Part shown: in pieces, positions 1 to 5,330 of the stretch
Numbering within the stretch: position 1 is the stretch's first letter
Layout of the letters: every line of letters begins with the position of its first letter
Assembly (NCBI GenBank): GCA_947501315.1
Contig: CANMXH010000133.1
Location: 1 to 6,262, forward strand
DNA from: Caulobacteraceae bacterium
GTDB taxonomy: Bacteria > Pseudomonadota > Alphaproteobacteria > Caulobacterales > Caulobacteraceae
Length of the DNA stretch: 6,262 nucleotides
Direction of reading: 5' to 3'
The notes under the pieces: generated by a model
The model's input: the letters and a program-made list of their open reading frames with translations, nothing else
Told to the model about the DNA's origin: nothing
The model's database searches: none
Translations under genes and position numbers: made by a program

Positions 1-1
1 A

Positions 2-754
2 TTGGATGACATCCAGCATCTGATCTGCCGGGGTGGTGAAACCCTGGCGTATCGCCGGGTCGAGGGCGACGGTCCGACCGTGGTCTGGATCGGCGGCTTC
101 CGCTCGGACATGGAGGGAACCAAGGCCCTGGCCCTGGATGCTGCAGCGCGGGAACGCGGCTGGGACTATGTCCGCTATGACCATTTCGCGCACGGCCGGT
201 CGTCAGGCGACTGGCGCAAGGCCACGATCGGACGCTGGCGGGAGGATGCGATCCACATGATCGACAGCCTCAAGGGGCCGGTGGTTCTGGTGGGCTCTTC
301 CATGGGCGGCTGGGTCGCCCTGCTGGCGGCCCGGGCGCGGCCGGGGCGGATGGCCGGACTGGTGCTGGTCAACCCGGCCCAGGACTTTACCGAGCGACTG
401 ATGTGGCCCGGTCTGGCTGACCATGAGCGTCATGCCATCCTGCGCGACGGTGAGGTCCGGATCGTCGAGGCGGGTCACGGCGAGTATATCCTGACCCTTG
501 GCCTGTTCGAGGACGGCCGTGACTGGCTTCTGCTGGATGCGCCCCTGCCCATCGCCGCGCCTGTCCATATCCTTCAGGGCAGGGCCGACGATGTGGTGCC
601 CTGGAGTCATGCCACGGCCCTTGTTGGACGTCTGACGGGCGGAGACGTCCGGCTGGACCTGATCGAGGGCGGCGACCACCGCCTGTCGACCCCCGATGAT
701 CTCGAGCGTCTGATCGAGGCGGTTGATCGGATGCGGCTTCAGGGGTTTAGATAG
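2..754 (+). CDS. Alpha/beta hydrolase, ABHD10-like serine esterase/thioesterase (5' end at window edge)
   Basis: Probable cytoplasmic serine hydrolase with an alpha/beta-hydrolase fold. The nucleophile elbow G-S-S-M-G is at residues 98-102 (Ser100). The acid is in the G-R-A-D-D-V-V-P segment at 193-200 (probably Asp196), and the base is His226 in G-D-H-R-L. The segments G-F-R-S-D-M-E-G-T-K-A near 32-42, G-R-W-R-E-D at 77-82, V-G-S-S-M-G-G-W at 97-104, and D-D-V-V-P-W at 196-201 recall, from memory, human ABHD10, a mitochondrial enzyme reported as an acyl-glucuronide esterase and S-depalmitoylase. No signal peptide or membrane segment is seen. The natural substrate in bacteria is not evident. 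A TTG codon at base 2 could be the true start, since the protein is about full family length, but the upstream sequence is missing, so the start is unsettled. A lipoprotein gene follows after 26 bases and is probably cotranscribed. Family call firm, function open. Confidence 0.9.
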   Translation: MDDIQHLICRGGETLAYRRVEGDGPTVVWIGGFRSDMEGTKALALDAAARERGWDYVRYDHFAHGRSSGDWRKATIGRWREDAIHMIDSLKGPVVLVGSSMGGWVALLAARARPGRMAGLVLVNPAQDFTERLMWPGLADHERHAILRDGEVRIVEAGHGEYILTLGLFEDGRDWLLLDAPLPIAAPVHILQGRADDVVPWSHATALVGRLTGGDVRLDLIEGGDHRLSTPDDLERLIEAVDRMRLQGFR

Positions 755-767
755 AGACCCCATCGCC

Positions 768-772
768 AGGAG
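768..772 (+). promoter_or_regulatory. Ribosome binding site of the small lipoprotein gene
   Basis: AGGAG lies 8 bases before the ATG at 781. This good Shine-Dalgarno match and its spacing support the small ORF as a real, translated gene. Confidence 0.75.
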
Positions 773-780
773 ACCCCGCC

Positions 781-1008
781 ATGCGTCCTCTGAACCTCGC
801 CGTACCCGCCATCCTTCTGCTCGTTGTCTCTGCCTGCGCCCCGACCGCGGGATCCGGGACCTATGTCGATGAACTGCGCGAGCTGTCTGACAGCTGCGAA
901 GCCCGCGGTGGCATCCTCGTCCCGAATGGCCAGCAGAGCGGCCGGCCCCAGACCGACAATGTCTGCCGCATCACAGGCGGTGCCTCGCGCCTGACCAGCG
1001 GCGGCTAA
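781..1008 (+). CDS. Small predicted lipoprotein, 75 aa, function unknown
   Basis: Short secreted protein with a type II (lipoprotein) signal peptide: basic N-terminus (Arg2), hydrophobic stretch about residues 6-17, and a lipobox V-S-A-C ending at Cys19. Cleavage and lipidation there would leave a mature protein of about 57 residues anchored in a membrane. Residue 20 is Ala, not Asp, so outer-membrane sorting by Lol is more likely than inner-membrane retention. The mature part has two more cysteines, Cys39 and Cys62, which could form one disulphide in the periplasm. It is otherwise rich in Gly, Ser and polar residues, with no domain I recognise. A strong ribosome binding site precedes it, and the hydrolase gene ends 26 bases upstream, so the two probably share a transcript. 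The stop codon lies one base from the opposing galU stop. Lipoprotein call is good; function is unknown. Confidence 0.85.
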   Translation: MRPLNLAVPAILLLVVSACAPTAGSGTYVDELRELSDSCEARGGILVPNGQQSGRPQTDNVCRITGGASRLTSGG

Positions 1009-1009
1009 C

Positions 1010-1888
1010 CTACAGCAGCGCGGCTATGGCCGCGCGCGCCGCATCACCGAGGTCCGGCCGCTTCAGGGCCAGAGCCACATTGGCCCGCAGCAGACCGATC
1101 TTGTCGCCGCAGTCGTGGGTCAAACCCTCGTATTCGACCGCCGTGAAGGTCTGGTCCTGCATCAGCCGCGCCATGCCGTCGGTGAGCTGGATTTCACCGC
1201 CCGCGCCGCGCGGCTGGTTCTCCAGGATGCCGAAGATTTCCGGCTGCAGGATATAGCGGCCCGAGATTGAAAGGTTGGACGGTGCCTCGCCCTGCGGCGG
1301 CTTTTCGACCATCCCCCGCATGCGGATGTGGCGGCCGTCCCGGTTCACCGGATCGACGATGCCGTATTTGTGGGTCTCGCTCTCCGGCACGGCCTCGACG
1401 CCGATGACGTTGCCGCCCACCCGGGCATAAACATCTGCCAGCTGTTTCAGGGCACCCGGCCGGGAATCCACGATCACATCGGGCAGCAGGACGGCGAACG
1501 GCTCGTCGCCGATAATGTCACGGGCGCACCAGACGGCGTGGCCGAGGCCGAGAGGCTGCATCTGCCGGGTGAAGCTCATCTCGCCGGCGCTCGCCAGTTC
1601 GGCGTTCATCATCTCCAGGATATCGGTCTTGCCCTTGGCCAGCAGCTGGGCTTCCAGCTCGATCTGGTGATCGAAATAGTCCTCGATGGCGCCCTTGGAG
1701 CGCCCGGTCACGAAGACGATATGCTCGATCCCGGCCTCACGGGCTTCCTCGACGATATAGCTGAGGATCGGCCGGTCGACGACGTTCAGCAGCTCCTTGG
1801 GCGTGGTCTTGGTGCCGGGCAGGACGCGTGTGCCCAGACCGGCGACCGGCAGAACGGCCTTGCGGAGGCGGCGGGTGGAAGTGGTCAT
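1010..1888 (-). CDS. galU: UTP-glucose-1-phosphate uridylyltransferase
   Basis: Cytoplasmic enzyme making UDP-glucose and pyrophosphate from UTP and glucose-1-phosphate, the glucosyl donor for exopolysaccharide, LPS and related glycans. The 292-aa product has the usual bacterial length. Near the N-terminus is the nucleotidyltransferase signature G-L-G-T-R-x-L-P-x-T-K-x-x-P-K-E (residues 17-32). Further on are L-G-H-A-V (115-119), the L-L-P-D metal-site motif (Asp137), K-Y-G-I (174-177), V-E-K-P (194-197), G-G-E-I-Q-L-T-D (230-237) and C-G-D-K-I-G (260-265), in the order expected for GalU. The start at 1888 is preferred because AGGA lies 6 bases upstream and the signature then begins at the normal distance. 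An in-frame ATG at 1927 would add 13 residues but falls inside a stem-loop. The gene follows glmS by 55 bases and is probably cotranscribed. Relatives such as RmlA share the fold, but the C-terminal motifs fit GalU. Confidence 0.96.
   Translation of the reverse strand: MTTSTRRLRKAVLPVAGLGTRVLPGTKTTPKELLNVVDRPILSYIVEEAREAGIEHIVFVTGRSKGAIEDYFDHQIELEAQLLAKGKTDILEMMNAELASAGEMSFTRQMQPLGLGHAVWCARDIIGDEPFAVLLPDVIVDSRPGALKQLADVYARVGGNVIGVEAVPESETHKYGIVDPVNRDGRHIRMRGMVEKPPQGEAPSNLSISGRYILQPEIFGILENQPRGAGGEIQLTDGMARLMQDQTFTAVEYEGLTHDCGDKIGLLRANVALALKRPDLGDAARAAIAALL
1018..1035. other. Perfect 7-bp GC stem-loop at the convergent gene junction
   Basis: GCGCGGC (1018-1024), loop TATG, GCCGCGC (1029-1035). 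It starts 10 bases after the lipoprotein stop and lies inside the last codons of galU (the Ala-rich tail before the stop). No T-run follows in either direction, so it is not a canonical intrinsic terminator. It could stabilise or define the 3' end of the plus-strand transcript. The stem may also simply reflect Ala/Arg-rich GC coding sequence. Confidence 0.4.
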
Positions 1889-1894
1889 TCGATA

Positions 1895-1898
1895 TCCT
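1895..1898 (-). promoter_or_regulatory. Ribosome binding site deciding the galU start
   Basis: On the minus strand the sequence reads AGGA followed by 6 bases and then the ATG at 1888-1886. This favours that start over the in-frame ATG at 1927. Confidence 0.65.
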
Positions 1899-1922
1899 GA
1901 ACAGCGAAGCGAGGCAGCGTAA

Positions 1923-1942
1923 CGCATCCGGGCACGGATGCG
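1923..1942 (-). other. Intercistronic stem-loop between glmS and galU
   Basis: Perfect inverted repeat CGCATCCG (1923-1930), four-base loop, CGGATGCG (1935-1942). It begins one base after the glmS stop codon (1946-1944). In the minus-strand transcript it is followed by TTACGCTGCC, with no uridine run, so it looks less like a standard intrinsic terminator. It more likely acts as a 3'-end stabiliser, a processing site, or an attenuating structure that sets how much transcription reaches galU. The structure is certain as sequence; its role is inferred. Confidence 0.6.
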
Positions 1943-1943
1943 A

Positions 1944-3758
1944 TCACTCCACCGTCACCGACTTGGCCAGATTGCGCGGCTGGTCGACATCCGTGCCCTT
2001 CTGCACCGCCGTGAAATAGGCGAGCAGTTGTACCGGAATGGCGTAGACCAGCGGCGCAATCAGGGAATGGCACTCGGGTGCATCCACACGGCGGATACCG
2101 GCACCGTGCGGATCGGGGGCGGACTTCGGCGCGATCATGATGACCGGTCCACCGCGTGCGGCCACTTCCTGCAGATTGGAGGCGGTCTTTTCAAACACCT
2201 CGTCGAGCGGGGCCAGGGCAACGATGGGGGTGTATTCATCGACCAGGGCGATCGGCCCGTGCTTCAGCTCGCCGGCGGCATAGCCCTCGGCATGGATGTA
2301 GCTGATCTCCTTCAGCTTCAGCGCCCCCTCCATGGCCAGCGGGAACATCGCGCCCCGGCCGAGGAACAGGACATCGGTAGCCTTGGAAAGGTCGTGTGCG
2401 ACCGCCTTCAGCGCGTCCTCCATCCCCATCGCCTCTGCAATCAGGCGCGGCGACTCGAACAGGGCCTTGACGAGTTCGGCCTCGCGTACGGCGTCGATCA
2501 CCCCGCGTTGCACGCCTGCCGCGACGGCCAGGGCCAGCAGGGCGGCGACCTGGGCCGTGAAGGCCTTGGTCGAGGCGACGCCGATCTCCGGTCCCGCATG
2601 GGTCGGCCACAGGGTCTCGGCCTCGCGCGCCATGGACGAGGAATGGACATTGACCAGGGCGGCGGTGCGCAGCCCCTTGGCCTTGCACCACGACAGGCTG
2701 GCCAGGGTGTCTGCGGTCTCGCCCGACTGGCTGACTGCGACGGCCAGGGTGCCCGGCGTCAGGGCCGGCTGGCGATAGCGGAACTCGGACGCGATCTCGA
2801 CGTCGCAGGGCAGGTTGGCCAGTTTCTCGAACGCATAGCGCCCGATCTGGCCGGCGTAGAAGGCGGTCCCGCAGGCGATGATCTGCAGCCGGTCGATGGC
2901 GGCGAAGTCTGCGGAATCGGTCTTGGCCTTGCCGTTCACGAAGTCGAGGTAGTGCGACAGGGTCCGCTGGACGCTGTCGGGCTGCTCATGGATCTCCTTT
3001 TCCATGAAATGCCGGTACTCGCCCTTCTCGACCATGGCCGAAGAGGCCGAGACCTGAACGATCGGGCGTTCGACCGCGGTGCCGTGAGCGTCGAACATGC
3101 GGGCACCCCCGCGGTCGATTGCAACGTAGTCGCCTTCTTCAAGATAGGAGATTTGCGTCGTGAAGGGTCCGACCGCCAGCGCGTCCGAGCCCAGATACAT
3201 CTCGCCCTCGCCCCAGCCGACGACCAGCGGACTACCGCGCCGGGCACCGAGGATCAGACCCTCCTCGCCCTCGATCAGTACCGCCAGGGCATAGGCCCCG
3301 GTCAGCCGGTCCAGCACGCTCTTGAAGGCCACCAAGGGGTCATTGGCCGTTTCCAGCGCCCGATCCAGCGCATGGGCCACCACCTCGGTGTCGGTCTGGC
3401 TTTCGAAGATGTGGCCCTCGGCCATCAGTTCGGCCTTCAGCTCGGCGAAATTCTCGATGATGCCGTTATGGACCAGCACAACACGCCCCGCCTTGTGCGG
3501 ATGGGCATTGGCGGTGGTCGGGGCACCATGGGTGGCCCAGCGGGTGTGACCGATGCCGATCGTGGCAGCCAGCGGCTCTGCCAGCAGGACCGCCTCCAGT
3601 TCCCGGATCTTGCCCTTGGCCCGACGGCGCTCAATGCGCCCGTCCACCAGCACTGCAACGCCGGCGGAATCATAGCCCCGGTACTCCAGCCGCTTCAGGC
3701 TGTCGATCAGACGGGGAACCGCCGGGCCCGTCCCGGTCACGCCGATGATGCCGCACAT
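1944..3758 (-). CDS. glmS: Glutamine-fructose-6-phosphate aminotransferase (isomerising)
   Basis: Catalyses the first committed step of amino-sugar synthesis in the cytoplasm: fructose-6-phosphate plus glutamine to glucosamine-6-phosphate and glutamate. The 604 residues match the family (about 600-610). The N-terminal class II glutaminase domain (about 2-220) begins M-C-G-I, so Met removal exposes the nucleophilic cysteine. Other glutaminase residues are in H-T-R-W-A-T-H-G (71-78), H-N-G-I-I-E-N (97-103) and the T-D-T-E segment (Asp123). Two SIS sugar-isomerase domains follow. The first (about 290-420) has C-G-T-A-F (296-300), S-Q-S-G-E-T (343-348) and S-T-K-A-F (396-400). The second (about 455-595) has E-L-K-H-G-P (497-502). 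The C-terminal loop N-L-A-K-S-V-T-V-E carries the catalytic lysine, here Lys599. GAGGG lies 8 bases before the ATG. It is transcribed divergently from glmM, whose enzyme uses its product, and galU follows. No glmS ribozyme-like core was recognised in the short leader. Confidence 0.98.
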   Translation of the reverse strand: MCGIIGVTGTGPAVPRLIDSLKRLEYRGYDSAGVAVLVDGRIERRRAKGKIRELEAVLLAEPLAATIGIGHTRWATHGAPTTANAHPHKAGRVVLVHNGIIENFAELKAELMAEGHIFESQTDTEVVAHALDRALETANDPLVAFKSVLDRLTGAYALAVLIEGEEGLILGARRGSPLVVGWGEGEMYLGSDALAVGPFTTQISYLEEGDYVAIDRGGARMFDAHGTAVERPIVQVSASSAMVEKGEYRHFMEKEIHEQPDSVQRTLSHYLDFVNGKAKTDSADFAAIDRLQIIACGTAFYAGQIGRYAFEKLANLPCDVEIASEFRYRQPALTPGTLAVAVSQSGETADTLASLSWCKAKGLRTAALVNVHSSSMAREAETLWPTHAGPEIGVASTKAFTAQVAALLALAVAAGVQRGVIDAVREAELVKALFESPRLIAEAMGMEDALKAVAHDLSKATDVLFLGRGAMFPLAMEGALKLKEISYIHAEGYAAGELKHGPIALVDEYTPIVALAPLDEVFEKTASNLQEVAARGGPVIMIAPKSAPDPHGAGIRRVDAPECHSLIAPLVYAIPVQLLAYFTAVQKGTDVDQPRNLAKSVTVE

Positions 3759-3772
3759 GGAAAATGCCCTCG

Positions 3773-3803
3773 AAAAATCTGGATTCCCGCGCTTTGCGCA
3801 CGG
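3773..3803 (-). promoter_or_regulatory. Stem-loop plus U-run in the glmS leader (possible 5' UTR control element)
   Basis: On the minus strand, GCGC-AAA-GCGC (3799-3789) forms a tight hairpin. It is extended by a U-G pair and, past one bulged G, two C-G pairs (full span 3803-3786). Eight bases later comes UUUUU (3777-3773), then the GAGGG ribosome binding site at 3771-3767. The hairpin sits between the proposed glmS promoter and the start codon. The U-run is too distant for a standard terminator. It may be a leader structure affecting mRNA stability or translation, or chance. Confidence 0.35.
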
Positions 3804-3813
3804 ACGGGTAACG

Positions 3814-3837
3814 GTCTAAGCCGACCCTGGCTGTCAG
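3814..3837 (-). promoter_or_regulatory. Probable glmS promoter (Caulobacter-type housekeeping sigma)
   Basis: On the minus strand CTGACA (3837-3832) is followed by a 10-base spacer and GCTTAGAC (3821-3814). This compares well with the Caulobacter vegetative consensus TTGaca-N10-14-GCTANAWC: five of six positions in the -35 element and five of seven specified positions or better in the -10 element. Transcription would begin roughly at 3805-3810, giving a leader of about 50 bases before the glmS ATG at 3758. Confidence 0.5.
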
Positions 3838-3866
3838 GCACCGGTTTAGGGGACGGGCGGCCCGGA

Positions 3867-3895
3867 TTGCACCTAAAATGCGGTTTCGCAAGATT
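3867..3895 (+). promoter_or_regulatory. Possible glmM promoter
   Basis: TTGCAC (3867-3872), a 15-base spacer, then GCAAGATT (3888-3895). This is a partial match to the same TTGaca/GCTANAWC pattern, with a spacer one base over the usual range. The start would be near 3902, leaving a leader of about 25 bases that includes the ribosome binding site. The match is weaker than the glmS promoter and is offered mainly because a plus-strand promoter must lie in this short region. Confidence 0.3.
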
Positions 3896-3913
3896 TCTGC
3901 GCCGCACCACGCA

Positions 3914-3917
3914 AGGA
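3914..3917 (+). promoter_or_regulatory. Ribosome binding site supporting the TTG start of glmM
   Basis: AGGA within AAGGAAGA lies 10 bases upstream of TTG at 3928. The reading frame upstream closes at TAA 3874-3876 with no in-frame ATG or GTG in between, so the TTG is the best available start. Confidence 0.65.
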
Positions 3918-3927
3918 AGACGACGCT

Positions 3928-5277
3928 TTGGGCGAGAGACGCTATTTCGGTACGGACGGCATTCGTGGCCGCGCCAACACTCATCCGATGACGCCGGAAG
4001 TGGCCCTGCGGGTCGGTCTTGCGGCCGGTCGCCTGTTCATGTCCGCTGACAGTCGCCGCCATCTGGCGGTCATCGGCAAGGACACCCGCCTGTCCGGCTA
4101 TATGATCGAGCCGGCGCTGGTTGCGGGCTTTACCTCGGCGGGTATGGACGTGCGCACCTTCGGTCCCCTGCCGACCCCCGGCGTGGCCATGATGACCCGG
4201 TCGATGCGCGCCGACATCGGGGTGATGATCTCGGCCTCGCACAACTCCTTCCTCGACAACGGCATCAAGCTGTTTGGCCCCGACGGCTACAAGCTTTCGG
4301 ACACCGTCGAGCTGAAGATCGAATCGATGATGGATCAGGCGCTTGACGCCGATCTGGCTCCGCCCGATGCGCTTGGCCGGGTCAAGCGCATCGACGATTC
4401 CCAGGCCCGCTATGTCGAGATCGCCAAGGCCAGCTTCCCCAAGGGGCTCAGCCTCCAGGGCCTGCGCGTTGCAATCGACTGTGCCAACGGCGCGGGATAC
4501 CGGGTCGCCCCGACCACCCTCTATGAGCTGGGGGCCGAGGTCTGCGCCGTGGGCGTCGAGCCCAACGGCCTGAATATCAACGCCGATTGTGGCTCGACCC
4601 ATCCCGAGACCCTGGCCGAAGCGGTCAAACGCTACCGTGCCGACATCGGTATTGCCCTCGACGGCGACGCCGACCGGGTCATTATCTGTGACGAGAAGGG
4701 CCAGGTCGTCGACGGTGACCAGATCATGGCCCTGGTCGCCCTGGACTGGGCCAAACGTGGCATGCTCAAGGGTGGCGGCGTTGTCGCCACCGTCATGTCC
4801 AACCTCGGGCTCGAGCGGCTGTTGAACAGCCATGACCTGTCGCTGGAGCGGACAAAGGTCGGCGACCGCTACGTCATGGAACGGATGCGTGAGGGTGGCT
4901 TCAACCTCGGTGGCGAACAGTCCGGTCACATCATCCTGCACGACCACGCCACCACCGGCGACGGCCTGATGTCGGCCCTGCAGGTGCTGGCCGTTCTGGT
5001 CGAGAGCGGCAAACCGATGAGCGAGCTCGCCCGCCAGTTCGAAACCGTGCCGCAGAAGCTGGAAAATGTCCGATACACCTCCGGCAAGCCGCTGGAGACT
5101 GCCGGGGTCAAGGCCGCCATCGCCGACGCCGAGGCGCGGCTCGCGGGCGTGGGCCGGCTGCTGGTGCGCCCGTCGGGCACGGAAAAGCTGATCCGCGTCA
5201 TGGCCGAGGGCGACGATGCCAAACTGGTCAAGTCGGTGGTCGCGGATGTGGCTGCGGCAGTGAAGGCGGCGGGGTAG
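3928..5277 (+). CDS. glmM: Phosphoglucosamine mutase
   Basis: Converts glucosamine-6-phosphate to glucosamine-1-phosphate in the cytoplasm, feeding GlmU and UDP-GlcNAc synthesis for peptidoglycan and lipid A. At 449 residues it has the family length. It shows all four alpha-D-phosphohexomutase landmarks: N-terminal F-G-T-D-G-I-R-G (7-14); the phosphoserine loop I-S-A-S-H-N (101-106, Ser104 phosphorylated in the active form); the magnesium loop D-G-D-A-D-R (245-250) with its three aspartates; and the sugar-binding G-G-E-Q-S-G-H (328-334). The phosphate-binding R-P-S-G-T-E (414-419) lies in the C-terminal domain. The alanine-containing I-S-A-S-H-N form and overall match point to GlmM rather than phosphomannomutase/phosphoglucomutase. 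The start codon is TTG, a weak initiator, which could moderate expression. The gene diverges from glmS across 169 bases. A transporter gene follows closely with no obvious terminator, so readthrough is likely. Confidence 0.98.
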   Translation: MGERRYFGTDGIRGRANTHPMTPEVALRVGLAAGRLFMSADSRRHLAVIGKDTRLSGYMIEPALVAGFTSAGMDVRTFGPLPTPGVAMMTRSMRADIGVMISASHNSFLDNGIKLFGPDGYKLSDTVELKIESMMDQALDADLAPPDALGRVKRIDDSQARYVEIAKASFPKGLSLQGLRVAIDCANGAGYRVAPTTLYELGAEVCAVGVEPNGLNINADCGSTHPETLAEAVKRYRADIGIALDGDADRVIICDEKGQVVDGDQIMALVALDWAKRGMLKGGGVVATVMSNLGLERLLNSHDLSLERTKVGDRYVMERMREGGFNLGGEQSGHIILHDHATTGDGLMSALQVLAVLVESGKPMSELARQFETVPQKLENVRYTSGKPLETAGVKAAIADAEARLAGVGRLLVRPSGTEKLIRVMAEGDDAKLVKSVVADVAAAVKAAG

Positions 5278-5330
5278 GGGCCCTCAACTCTCCGATGGAA
5301 CCCCTCCCCGGACCGGCGCAGTCTCCCCCC

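Noticed and set aside
203..763. 186-aa minus-strand open frame
   Set aside because: Antisense to the alpha/beta hydrolase, whose catalytic triad and family motifs are intact on the plus strand.
1328..1900. 190-aa plus-strand open frame
   Set aside because: Antisense shadow of galU; no supported start or domain.
1889..1927. Longer galU start at the ATG at 1927
   Set aside because: It would add 13 residues not typical of GalU, its start codon lies in the stem-loop arm, and AGGA is correctly placed for the start at 1888.
3759..3810. glmS ribozyme/riboswitch upstream of glmS
   Set aside because: The probable leader is about 50 bases, far shorter than the known ribozyme, and no ribozyme core was recognised. 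The class is known from Firmicutes and relatives.
1938..4049. 703-aa open frame on the plus strand, antisense to glmS and reaching into glmM
   Set aside because: The opposite strand is unmistakably glmS. The translation has no recognisable domain and shows the Gly/Arg/Gln/His-rich composition typical of antisense frames in GC-rich genes.
3670..4947. 425-aa open frame on the minus strand over glmM
   Set aside because: Antisense shadow of glmM caused by GC-rich third positions. It would also overlap the glmS start and the divergent promoter.
5276..5284. AGGGGCCCT as a terminator after glmM
   Set aside because: Only a short palindrome with no usable loop and no T-run, so it cannot act as an intrinsic terminator.
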